From NCBI GenBank assembly GCA_016703425.1, contig JADJCA010000007.1, positions 434,001 to 498,000 of the forward strand: DNA of 64,000 nucleotides. Direction: 5' to 3'. The notes beneath the pieces were generated by a model that saw only the letters and a program-made list of their open reading frames with translations, did not search any database and was not told where the DNA came from. Positions 44,345 through 53,300 of this stretch are shown here, piece after piece. The stretch is from Myxococcales bacterium. GTDB taxonomy: Bacteria; Myxococcota_A; Polyangia; Polyangiales; Polyangiaceae. A program made the translations under genes and the position numbers. Numbering within the stretch: the stretch's first letter is position 1; each line of letters starts with the position of its first letter.

Positions 44345-45457
44345 CTACACCCCGAAGTAGTTCCGCTGGTAGAGCTCGATGCGCTGCCGATCGAGGTCGG
44401 AGATGGCGCCCCTGACGACGATGACCTCCGCGATGAGGCCGTTCCAATACTCGGGCACCGTTTGCGTGTTCACGCCCACTCGAAAAGCCCGTCGCGCCGG
44501 TCGCCGTTGTCTGAGCAAGCCACCCGTGATGGTGCGGGGCGTGGTGTTCAGCGTGATCTTGGCAAACTGCCCCGCCCCCTCGTACCGATGGCAGCTCTTG
44601 AACGCTGCCGAGGCCGACTGCGTCTCGGCCAAGGTGTTGTCGACCGTCTCGTTGACGACGGAGCTATCGCTGTAGACGTAGGTGTTGGCCAAGAAAAACA
44701 TGCTCGCCGAGTAGGTGGTCGCGGGCGGGGAGGCCAACCGCAATGAAAGCAACGTGCCGTTGCCGTTCTTCGCCACGCACAACACTGAATACGCCGCTCC
44801 TCCCGCAACAAGGCTCGTGAGCGTGTTCTGCATGAACTTCGAGCCCGAGAAGTCGAGCGCGGGCCTCCCACCGACGGCGTTGTTCACGAGCACCGGCCGA
44901 CTCCCCGCCACGGCCTGCGTGACGTGGTTGCCGTTGCCGGACTGGTCGAGCCAATCGGTCACGTTCGAGCCGCTGAGCACCACGCCCTGGTCGGCCCGTA
45001 GCCACAGGAGCAACCCGGGCTGCGTTCCTGCGCCGGTCGAGTCGAGTGCGCTCCTCGGCGACATCGCCGAGCGCACGCCTTCCCCGAAGGTCACGTGCAC
45101 GCGGAACGTCACATCCCACGTCCCCGCGGCCGACCCGACGAGCTTCCAACGAAGGAGCCGAGCCAGGGGCACCTTCACGACTTGGTTCATGAACGCCTTC
45201 CGCAAGACCGGCGCGGGCCCCACGGTCAAGACGTCGACGGAGTCGAGCGTCACAAAGAGGCTCTCGAAGGGCGCCGGTGCCGTCTCGAAGCGCAGCGCCA
45301 CGGTGCCGCTGCCAGGGTTCGTGACCTCCGTGACCTCCACCCAAAAGACGGCATCGGCGTATTCCGGCGCCCTTAGCCAGTCTTCCTCCGACTGGACGAC
45401 GGGCGTCGTGCCGCTGCCGCGAATCGTGATCCAATCGGTCAAACGAACGGAGTGCAT
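44345..45457 (-). CDS. LQDW domain fused to a LamG/concanavalin-like domain, copy 3
   Basis: 370 residues. Residues 1-130 are an LQDW domain (MHSVRLTDWITIRG, VQSEEDWLRAPEYADAVFWV, FETAPAPFESLF, VPLARLLRWKL, TWDVTFRVHV). Residues about 150-370 are a LamG-like jelly roll (LLLWLRADQGVVLSGSNVTD, WLDQSGNGNHV, then YWNGLIAEVIVVRGAISD), typical of sugar-binding modules on surface proteins. No signal peptide. The lectin-like half is the only clue to function in the array: it suggests binding of glycans by the assembled products. Confidence 0.75.
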   Translation of the reverse strand: MHSVRLTDWITIRGSGTTPVVQSEEDWLRAPEYADAVFWVEVTEVTNPGSGTVALRFETAPAPFESLFVTLDSVDVLTVGPAPVLRKAFMNQVVKVPLARLLRWKLVGSAAGTWDVTFRVHVTFGEGVRSAMSPRSALDSTGAGTQPGLLLWLRADQGVVLSGSNVTDWLDQSGNGNHVTQAVAGSRPVLVNNAVGGRPALDFSGSKFMQNTLTSLVAGGAAYSVLCVAKNGNGTLLSLRLASPPATTYSASMFFLANTYVYSDSSVVNETVDNTLAETQSASAAFKSCHRYEGAGQFAKITLNTTPRTITGGLLRQRRPARRAFRVGVNTQTVPEYWNGLIAEVIVVRGAISDLDRQRIELYQRNYFGV

Positions 45458-45464
45458 CGAGACC

Positions 45465-45895
45465 TCAAGAGGCGCGCGGCAACCACACCGAGTGCGCCGC
45501 CAAGTGAATCCGAAACGTCACCGACCAGCTCGACGACGCCGACGCGAGGTCGAGACGCCAACGCAGCCAGCGGGCCAAGGGGATCTGCTGCGCCGTCGTG
45601 TCGCGAAGAGGCGCGTTCAGAATGTTGCGCGTCGTCGTGAGCCCCACGACGAGCGGCACGTTGGTCTGCAGTCCGTCTTGTGGCGACGCAAAGAGCGCCT
45701 CTTCCTTGAGCGGCGCCGTCTCGAGCCACAGCTTCGGCGACGGCGCGCGCCGCCGGCGCGAGCGCCATCACCTCGATCCACGCGCTGAAGTCTTGGTACG
45801 CCGCAAGGTCGAGCGCCTCGGCGTCGGATTGCGCCACTGGTCGTGGTGGTCGTGCCGTAGACGGTGACGATGTCCTGGAACAGAAGGCTGTGCAT
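45465..45895 (-). pseudogene. LQDW-domain protein, copy 2, with two frameshifts
   Basis: MHSLLFQDIVTVYG at 45895 with AGGAG upstream. The frame shifts near 45835 into VAQSDAEALDLAAYQDFSAW and again near 45740-45755 into KLWLETAPLKEEALF, then IPLARWLRWRLD and WSVTFRIHLAAH to the stop at 45465. All family blocks are present once the two single-base shifts are corrected, so the gene is either newly dead or misread. Confidence 0.6.
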
Positions 45896-45898
45896 CTC

Positions 45899-46367
45899 AG
45901 CGCGCTCCTGCGGGGTCGACGCTGCTGTAGACATGCCCTCGGGAATCGCGAAGAGGTCGCTCCCGCGCGACGCACGGAACTCGCGCACGACGGGGTTGAG
46001 CGCCACAACCAGCCGGAAGGTGAGGTTCCAGTCCCCTCCGAGGTCAGGGAGACCGCCCAGCGCAGATGCTTGGAGAGCGGCACCTTCGACACGTTCGCGC
46101 GCGAGGCCGCGAAGTAGACGCCGCGAGTCGAGAGCACGGTGCCCGATGGCTGCATCGTGAGTGTCTGAAAGAGCGACTCGTCTTCCATCGGCGCCGTCTC
46201 GAGCGTGAGCTTCACCTCGGCGCCGCTCGTCACGTCAGCGACTTGGATCCACATCGACAGATCGCGGAAGCCTTCGAGGTCGAGCCAGTCGCTCGCGCTC
46301 TGACGCACTGTTGTCGTCGTGCCGGGCGAACGAATCGTTAGCCCCGTCACCCGACACAGTCCTGCAT
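45899..46367 (-). pseudogene. LQDW-domain protein, copy 1, frameshifted
   Basis: TIRSPGTTTTVRQSASDWLD, LEGFRDLSMWIQV, LETAPMEDESLF and VPLSKHLRWAVSL are in one frame. After a shift in a G run near 46037 the end reads DWNLTFRLVVALNPVV, then an extra tail (FRASRGSDLFAIPEG) that runs into copy 2 without a stop. The 5' end (ATG at 46367) is also out of frame by one base. Its first 130 bases are repeated at 46870-47002. Confidence 0.55.
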
Positions 46368-46394
46368 CACGTGAGCAATCACGCGCCGGAGGCA

Positions 46395-46680
46395 AACACA
46401 GTCTCTCTCGCTACGGTGGGACTCGAAAGCGTCTCGAAATCCGCGACAGAATGAGGATTGCCGTAGGTGCGCGTTTTTTTTTCGCTATTCGGCGACGCAA
46501 ATTCTCGCGTGCTACCGCGCCTCGCGCAGCGTCGCCGAGAGCACCGCGTCCACCACCGCTTCCGCGAACGCGTCGTCGAGCGGCGCGTTGCGCAAGAGGA
46601 GCCGATACCAAACGGGGCCAAACATGAGATCCATCATGAACCCGCGGTCGAGCCCTCGCGGCTCGCGGCAGCTCTCCGCG
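46395..46680. repeat. Copied segment: 3' end of the TetR gene (48548) plus downstream DNA
   Basis: The stretch matches about 48430-48700 at roughly 85-90 percent. 46500-46680 corresponds to the last 60 codons of the TetR gene in the same (minus) orientation, and the next 100 bases match the intergenic DNA after it, including the TTCGCTATTCGGCGACGCAA stretch. The copy has no promoter or HTH and cannot be functional. Confidence 0.8.
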
Positions 46681-46862
46681 CATCGTCAACGGTCGCATGT
46701 GCGTCGTGCGCCCCACCTCGCCGTTCTCGCGAGAGGTGCTCAACATCGACTTCGTCGGCGGCCGCGTCTCGGGCAAGCGGCGCCACTACGTCGACTAAAG
46801 GAGTCGTCGGGCGAGAGAAGCGAGCGGACTCGGAGACGACGCCGTAGGCCAACTCGTCATCT
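46677..46862. repeat. Copied segment: 3' end of the lipoprotein gene at 39556 plus downstream DNA
   Basis: Nearly identical (about 98 percent) to 39845-40026. It holds the last 40 codons of the lipoprotein (plus orientation) and about 60 bases past its TAA. Differences seen are one A to G change and one extra A after the stop. Joined to the TetR fragment at a CGCGC microhomology. Confidence 0.85.
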
Positions 46863-46869
46863 CACGCAC

Positions 46870-47002
46870 CTTCGTCGTCGTGCCGGGCGAACGAAGCGTC
46901 AGCCAGTCACCCGATACAGGGGGCCTGCATCACGTGAGCAATCACGCGGCGGAGGCAAACACAGTCTCTATCGCTGGGCGGGGGCTCGAAAGCGTCTCGT
47001 TG
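46870..47002. repeat. Copied segment: 5' end of an LQDW gene
   Basis: Matches 46311-46440 at about 85-90 percent, and codes DWLTLRSPGTTTKVR in one frame. It is a truncated eighth member of the array, cut off after the first strand, where the lipoprotein fragment begins. Confidence 0.8.
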
Positions 47003-47017
47003 GAGGGGCGCCCCTCC
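47002..47017. terminator. 16-base perfect palindrome downstream of the leader-peptide gene
   Basis: GGAGGGGCGCCCCTCC lies about 45 bases past the stop of the gene at 47060. Without a loop or T-run it is a weak terminator candidate, or a protein-binding site. Confidence 0.3.
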
Positions 47018-47059
47018 CGCGTAGCGGCTCGGCTCGGTCGGAGTCTGCGTCGACCTATC

Positions 47060-48085
47060 TCACTCAGCGCCGCCGAAGGCGTCAACGAACCCCGCCTCAT
47101 CCGCACCACCGCCCGACGAGCTCTGCGTCTGATCGCCCCCGCCGCTCGGCCCGCCGCCGCCACCGTCTTCGGTCCCGCCGAACGCTTGAACGAAGCCCGC
47201 CTCATCGGCGCCGCTGCTTTGGAACCCGCCGTTCTGACCGCCACCACTCTCGCCGGTGCCTTCGGTCCCACCGAACGCTTGAACGAAGCCCGCCTCATCG
47301 ACGCCGCTGCTTTGGAACCCGCCGTTCTGACCGCCACCACTCTCGCCGGTGCCTTCGGCCCCGCCGAACGCCTGCACGAACCCTGTCTCGTCGGCGCTGC
47401 TGCTTTGGAACCCGCCGTTCTGACCGCCACCACTGTCGCCGGCACCTTCGGCCCCACCGAACGCCTGCACGAACCCAGTCTCGTCGGCGCCGCCTGCGGG
47501 GAGCCCACCGGGGGCGCTGGTCGGTTCGGCGCCGTTCCCCATGAGGCCCCACGTCTTGTAGCCGTTCGGCGCTGCCTCATTCTCGTGAACGCCCGGGACG
47601 AATTCGCCGGGCTTGTGCGTGTACACGTCTTGGTTCTCGTTGATCGACGGGTCGTCATAGACGCGACCGTTTGATCCGACAACCTTGCCGTCCTCCGTGG
47701 GCGATAGGTTGAAGTTGAGCGCGTCGCTCATGTAGTTCTTGGCGTCGTCGAAGGCCGGAGTCCGGTACTCGGTGTTCGCGGCTTCCACCCTTCCGTAAGA
47801 GCCCAGGCCGGGATCGATGTACTCCCTTGCCGTCAGGGCCGATGAGCTCACCACCCTCCGTGGCGCTGTAGATCTTGTCGGGCTGGTTGGCGTTGATGGT
47901 CGGTCCCACGTCCAGGCGCCCGTTGGGCCGACGACGCGTCCATCTTCGGTTGGCGTCCAAAGGTGGGCGTCGTTGACGCGATCCATGTTCGTCGAGGGCC
48001 TGAAGCCGCTCGTGCTCATGCCACCGCTCACGCTTGCGAGCGCCGCGCTATCGAGTTCGAACTGTGCCGCTTGCGATGATCTCAC
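47060..48085 (-). CDS. Double-glycine leader protein with 31-residue repeats
   Basis: 341 residues from a GTG at 48085 with GGAG eight bases upstream. Residues 1-22 end in FELDSAALASVSGG, with hydrophobic residues at -4, -7 and -12 and GG at the cut site: the classic leader removed by C39-peptidase ABC exporters. The middle has three units of the type PTEDGKVVGSNGRV and YSATEGGELIGPDGK. Two one-base shifts (near 47917 and 47833) offset each other, so the segment between them is in a wrong frame here. The C-terminal third has five repeats of (A/V)DE(T/A)GFVQAFGG(A/T)E, four of them in 31-residue units with SGGGQNGGFQSS. No exporter gene is nearby. No known family. Confidence 0.7.
   Translation of the reverse strand: MRSSQAAQFELDSAALASVSGGMSTSGFRPSTNMDRVNDAHLWTPTEDGRVVGPTGAWTWDRPSTPTSPTRSTAPRRVVSSSALTAREYIDPGLGSYGRVEAANTEYRTPAFDDAKNYMSDALNFNLSPTEDGKVVGSNGRVYDDPSINENQDVYTHKPGEFVPGVHENEAAPNGYKTWGLMGNGAEPTSAPGGLPAGGADETGFVQAFGGAEGAGDSGGGQNGGFQSSSADETGFVQAFGGAEGTGESGGGQNGGFQSSGVDEAGFVQAFGGTEGTGESGGGQNGGFQSSGADEAGFVQAFGGTEDGGGGGPSGGGDQTQSSSGGGADEAGFVDAFGGAE
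47091..47490 (-). repeat. Tandem 93-bp coding repeats
   Basis: Four near-identical units of 93 bases (31 codons) plus one partial unit encode DE(T/A)GFVQAFGG followed by a Gly/Ser/Gln-rich spacer. High identity points to recent expansion. Confidence 0.85.
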
Positions 48086-48547
48086 GTGCTGCGCTCCGTT
48101 CTTGAGAGCACGAGGTGCCGTGCTCCACAGCCGGTCAAGCAAGATGCTGACCAAGGCCTCTAGCCGGGCGCCGCGGTGCCAGACGTTCGCGAAGCGAGGC
48201 AGGTGTCCGCATCGCTTGAATGATTGCCCACCAATTCGGGGATGAACGAATCGTTCACCCCCTGCCCCCTTTCTGCCTAGACGACATCGTCGCCGAATGT
48301 CCGCTGGCGCATCGCGCTCGGCTCCATTCGCTGTGGCCCCCCGCGCCACAGGAACGCGCACCGCTCTTCAAAGTCTCTTTGACCAGGGCGAACCAGGAGA
48401 CGATTCAGCTTGAATCGCAGGATCGTCCCCATCGGACGCTCTCGCTACGCGGGGCCTCGAAACCGTCTCGCAATCGGCGCCATCGCGAGGACGGCCGGAG
48501 GTGCGCGTTCTCCTTTTTCGCTATTCGGCGACGCAAATTCTCGCCCA
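48086..48547. other. Intergenic stretch upstream of the leader-protein gene
   Basis: No convincing gene in 460 bases. It must hold the promoter of the array/leader locus. 48430-48547 is the source of the downstream part of the copied segment at 46395-46500. The frame of the gene at 48085 stays open to 48361 but reads Arg/Gly/His-rich non-coding-like sequence. Confidence 0.6.
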
Positions 48548-49171
48548 CTACCGCGCCTCGCGAAGCGTCGCCGAGAGCACCGCGTCCACCACCGCTTCCG
48601 CGAACGCGTCGTCGAGCGGCGCGTTGCGCAAGAGGAGCCGATACCAAACGGGGCCAAACATCAGATCCATCATGAACCCGCGATCGAGCCCGCGCGGGAG
48701 CTCGCCGCGCTCGACGCCTCGATCGAGCACCTCGGCGACGTGTTTGCGCCGCGTCTGCACGTACGTCTCGCGAAACTCCTCCGCGAGCGCCGCGTCCGAC
48801 TGAGCCGCCGCGATGAAGCCCGCCATCGTCTCGCCGAAGCGACCGCCGCGGAGCAAGCGACAGCTCTGACGCATGAGGGAGAGCAAGTCCTCGCGGACGT
48901 TGCCCGTGTCGGGAAACGGGTTTCGCCGTAACTGGCGCTCCGCGTAGGCCTGCATCGCGAGCGACGCGCGACTCTTCCACCACTTGTAGATCGTCTGCTT
49001 CGAGACGCCGGCGCGCTCCGCGATGGCTTCGATGCTCACGCCCGCGTACGCGCGCTCTTCGAGGAGATCCGCCGTGGCTTCGAGGATCGCGCAGCGGCAA
49101 TCCTCGCTCCGCGGCCTGCCGCGCGCAGCTCGGGGCGGCGCCTCTGCCTTCTGCGCCTCAGGGCGCGCCAT
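48548..49171 (-). CDS. TetR-family regulator of the RND pump
   Basis: 207 residues. HTH at about 42-68 (VSIEAIAERAGVSKQTIYKW), preceded by GRPRSE as is usual in the family, then an all-helix ligand domain (GFIAAAQSDAALAEEFRETY). It overlaps the end of the membrane-fusion gene by 14 bases and is the last gene of the pump operon, so it probably controls its own operon. Its last third is duplicated at 46500-46680. Confidence 0.88.
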   Translation of the reverse strand: MARPEAQKAEAPPRAARGRPRSEDCRCAILEATADLLEERAYAGVSIEAIAERAGVSKQTIYKWWKSRASLAMQAYAERQLRRNPFPDTGNVREDLLSLMRQSCRLLRGGRFGETMAGFIAAAQSDAALAEEFRETYVQTRRKHVAEVLDRGVERGELPRGLDRGFMMDLMFGPVWYRLLLRNAPLDDAFAEAVVDAVLSATLREAR

Positions 49172-50366
49172 GGGCCTTGGGCTCCACGGGGTTCACGACC
49201 GTTCCATCCACGAGATCATCCGACGCGTTGAGCACGACCGTGTCGCCGAGCGTGAGGCCGTCGACGATCTCCAAGTCTTTGCCGAGATCGCGGCCGATGA
49301 CGACCGTCTTCAGGAGCACGCGGCCCGACGCGTCGAGGGTGGCGATGCGCGTCCCTTCCTTGCGCACCACCAGCGCGCTCGCCGCGACGATGAGCGGCGG
49401 CGCCAGGCGCTCCGTCGCGATGCGGACCCTGACGAAGGCGCCCGAGAGGAGCACGCCTCCGCCGGGCACATGAATCTCTGTCCGGAGCGTGCGCGTCGAC
49501 GGATCGAGGGCGCCCGCGGTGCGCGCCACAACACCTTCGATGGGCGCCTTCGGCGACGACGGGAGCGACACGCTCACCTTCGTGCCCACGCGGACGCCGC
49601 TCGCCGCCGACTGCGGCACGTCGACGAAGACCTTCAACGTATCGAGCTTGCCGATCTCGAAGAGCACCGTGCCGGCGCTGCCGACGTTCGGCGTCACGAG
49701 CGAGCCGACCTCCACACCGCGCCGCACGACGACGCCGTCGAAGGGCGCCACGATGCGCTGGTAGTTCATGAGCGCGCCGATGCGTCCCACCTCCGCGCGC
49801 GTCGTCCCGAGGGCCGCCGCCGCCGAGTTCGCCTTCGCCCGTTGCTCGTCGACGTCTTGCTGCGAGACAAGGCCGCTCTTCGACAGGGCGTCCTTGCGCT
49901 CCGCGATGGACTTCGAGATGTCGAGGTTCAGCTCGGCTTCGCGCTTGCGCGCCTCGGCGAGCTGCAGCTCCTCCTTCGTCTCCGGCGCGTCGATGACCGC
50001 GAGCAGATCGCCAGCCTTTACGCGATCGCCGAGGTCGACCTTGTAGCTGCGAACGAAGCCCGTCGTCCTCGCGTAGAGCGGCGCCGATTGGAACGGCGCG
50101 ACGCTGCCGGGGAGCGTCGTCTCCACGCGCTTCGAGCCGGCCGTGACCTTGCCCACGAGGACGCGCTTGGGCGCGCCCGACTCGGCCGCCGCCTTGGTGA
50201 GCGCGTCTCGCTGGCGAAGCTTGGGCAGAGCGCCGATGGCCAGCGCGCCAGCCATCACGGCGAAGGCCAAGAAGACGTAGCGCCCCAACGCCGGACGTCG
50301 CCGCTCGCCAGCGAGCGCCGCGTCCTCGGCGAGCTTCGGCTCTGTTGGCGGATGCGGCATCGTCAT
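49158..50366 (-). CDS. RND efflux membrane-fusion protein
   Basis: 402 residues. One N-terminal membrane helix (YVFLAFAVMAGALAIGALP), then the barrel-sandwich halves (LYARTTGFVRSYKVDLGDRV, IVAPFDGVVVRRGVEVGSLV) around a long helical hairpin (about 115-190), and a beta-barrel with a C-terminal MPD. This is the HlyD/AcrA-type adaptor linking the pump to an outer-membrane channel. The start at MTMPHPP is set by GAGG upstream. Ten bases after the permease stop. Confidence 0.92.
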   Translation of the reverse strand: MTMPHPPTEPKLAEDAALAGERRRPALGRYVFLAFAVMAGALAIGALPKLRQRDALTKAAAESGAPKRVLVGKVTAGSKRVETTLPGSVAPFQSAPLYARTTGFVRSYKVDLGDRVKAGDLLAVIDAPETKEELQLAEARKREAELNLDISKSIAERKDALSKSGLVSQQDVDEQRAKANSAAAALGTTRAEVGRIGALMNYQRIVAPFDGVVVRRGVEVGSLVTPNVGSAGTVLFEIGKLDTLKVFVDVPQSAASGVRVGTKVSVSLPSSPKAPIEGVVARTAGALDPSTRTLRTEIHVPGGGVLLSGAFVRVRIATERLAPPLIVAASALVVRKEGTRIATLDASGRVLLKTVVIGRDLGKDLEIVDGLTLGDTVVLNASDDLVDGTVVNPVEPKAHGAP

Positions 50367-50376
50367 GACGTCCTCT

Positions 50377-53300
50377 TCATTCTGCCACCGCACCATCGTG
50401 GGGCGCATCGCGAAGCGCGGGATCGAGGGTGCGAACTTTGTTCCGAGCCCGCAGCACGGTGTACACGACGGGCACGAAGAACAAGGTCGCGATCGTCGAG
50501 CCGAAGAGGCCGCCGATGACGGCGCGACCGAGCGCCGCGTTTTGCTCGCCGCCTTCGCCGAGGCCGAGCGACATGGGGAGCATGCCGATGATCATCGCGA
50601 GGGCCGTCATGAGCACGGGCCGAAGGCGCACGCGGCCCGCGTCGAGGGCCGCCTCGCGCGACGAGAGGCCTTCGCTGCGTCGCTCGTTGGCGAAGGACAC
50701 GATGAGGATCGAGTTCGCCGTCGCGACGCCAACGCTCATGATGGCGCCCATCAAGGACGGGATGCTGAAGGTCGTTTGCGTCGCGAAGAGCGCGAGCACG
50801 AGGCCCACGCCCGCGCCGGGGAGCGCCGTCAGGATGATGAACGGATCGAGCCACGACTGAAAGTTGATGACCATGATCGCGTAGACCACGAGCGCCGCGA
50901 CGAGCAGGCCCAAGCCGAGGCTCTTAAACGCTTCGTTCATGCTGTCGACCTGACCGCGGATCGCGAGCGTCGCGCCAGGGGGAAGCTCCTTGATGTACTT
51001 GGCCGTCACGCCCTCGATGTCTTTGGCGACGCTGCCGAGATCGGTGTCTTGGATGTTCGCGCGCACGTCGAAGGTCGGCTGGACGTTCACGTGGCTGACG
51101 ACCACCGGCGTGATGCGGTGGTCGACCTTCGCCATGTCGCCGAAGGTTTGACTCCCGCCGGCGGTGCTGAGGCCGAGCGCCGTCAGCTTCTCGACCGAGT
51201 CGACGCGCCACTCGGGCACCTGCACCGCGACCGAATAGCCGCTGCCTGTGGCCGGGTCGGTCCAATAGGACGGGTTCACCTGCCCGCTCGACGAGACGAG
51301 GAGCAAGAGGTTGTTGGCGATGTCGCGCTGCGTGAGGCCCACTTGCGCGGCGCGCCAGCGATCGACCTCGACGTGAAGGCGCGGCGCATCGACGATCTGA
51401 TGTAGGCGCACGTCGACGACGCCGCGCACCTTCCGGAGATCGGCCTCGACGCGCTTCGCGATGCCGTAGGTGACGTCTTGCTTGGCGCCCGAGACCTGCA
51501 CGTCGATGGCGGAGGGCAAGCCGAAGTTCAAGATCTGGGTCACGATGTCGGCTGGCGAAAAGTAAAAGCCCAGCTCGGGAAACCGCGCCGGCAGCTCGGT
51601 GCGAAGCTCCTTGATGATGTCGGCCGTGGCGCGCTTTCGCGTGCGCGCGAGCGTCATCAGGATCTCCCCGTCGGCGGAGCTGAGGTTGCTGCTGTCGGTC
51701 GTGGCCAAGGTGTAGCCGCCCGGCGAGCCGATGACGTCGAGGATGCGATCGCGGTCGCGCGCCGGCACGATCTCGCGCAGCGCGTCTTCGACGCGCGTGA
51801 AGTGCCGCTCCGTCTCTTCGATGCGCGTCCCCGGCGGCGCCGTGACGTGGAGACGCACCTGCCCGCCGTCGACGGTGGGGAAGAAGTCGCGGCCCACGAA
51901 GGGCACGACGGCTACGGCGACCGCCACGGCGACGGCGAACGAGCCAAAGGCGATGCGGCGTCGATGAAGGACCGCGTCCAAGATCGCGACGTAGCGCGTG
52001 CGCAACGCTTCGAACGCCCGCTCAAAGAAACCAAAAAGCCCCTTCGCCGGGCCATGCGGCGCCTCCGCCTCGTGCCGCAGGAGGAACATGACCATCGTCG
52101 GCACGAGCGTTCGCGACAGGAGGTACGACGCCATGACGGAGAAGCCGACGGCCTCGCCCATGGGCATGAACATGAAGCGCGCCGGGCCGTCGAGGAACAC
52201 GACGCTGACGAAGACGATGGAGATCGAGAGCGACGCGACGAAGGCCGGGACGGCGATCTGCGAGGCGCCGTCGAGGATCGCCTGGACCAAGGGTTTGCCC
52301 ATGGCGAGGTTGCGGTGGATGTTCTCCACCTCGACGGTCGCATCGTCGACCAAGATGCCGACGGCCAAGGCGAGCCCTCCGAGCGTCATCACGTTGATGG
52401 TGTGGCCGAGAGCCCTCAGCGCGAGCAATGCGGCGACGACCGACAACGGAATCGAGACGGCGACGACGATGGTGCTCCGCCAGCTCCCGAGGAAGAGGAG
52501 GATCATCGTCGCCGTGAGGCCGGCGGCGATGAGGCCCTCGACGAGCAAGCCGTCGATGGCGCGCGTCACGTAGAGCGATTGATCGGCGAGCAGCTCCACC
52601 TCGAGGCCCGGCGGCGCCGAGGCGCGAATCGTCGGGAGCATGGCCTTGATGCGGCCCGCGACCTCGGTCGTCGAGGCGTCGCCCGTCTTGAGTACGCTCA
52701 AGACGACGCCGCGGGCGCCGTCGAGGCGCGCGATGTTGGTCTGCACAGCAAAGCCGTCGTGAACGTGGGCGACCTCGCGCACGAGGACCACGCTACCGTC
52801 GGGCTTCTTGATGGGGATGTCGTTGAGCGCCTCGATGAGCACCGGCGAGCTGTTCAAGCTGACGCGGACCTCGCGGTCGTAGAGCTTGGCGCTGCCTGTG
52901 GGCAGCGTGAGGTTCTGCGCCGAGACGGCGAGGTTGACGTCGTGGGGCGAGAGGCCTTGGGCGCGGAGCGCGTCGAGATCGAGGTCGACGCTCACTTGCC
53001 GCGCGCGGCCGCCTGACGGGAGCGGAAAGCGCGTCCCGCGAACGACGGAGAGCGCCGTTCGCACGCGCTGGTTCACGTGGTCGAAGATCTCCGCCTCGCG
53101 CAGCGTGTCGCTTCGAAAGGCGAGCTGGAGGATCGGCACGCTCGACGCGCTGTAACGCACGATGATCGGCGGCTGCGTGCCCGGCGGCATGCGGCGCACA
53201 ATGGTCTGCGAGACGGCCGTGATGCCGGCCATGGCCGACGGCACATCGGCGTCCGGCTGGAGGTAGAGCTTGATGATCGACATGCCATCGAAGGACTGGC

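Noticed and set aside
46395..47002. Copied fragments as an insertion sequence
   Set aside because: No transposase, terminal inverted repeats or target duplication; the pieces derive from three different local genes.
40131..49171. The LQDW region as a prophage or tail-like injection system
   Set aside because: No capsid, sheath, tube, baseplate, portal, terminase or AAA+ CIS gene is present; only the beta-helix protein would fit such a system.
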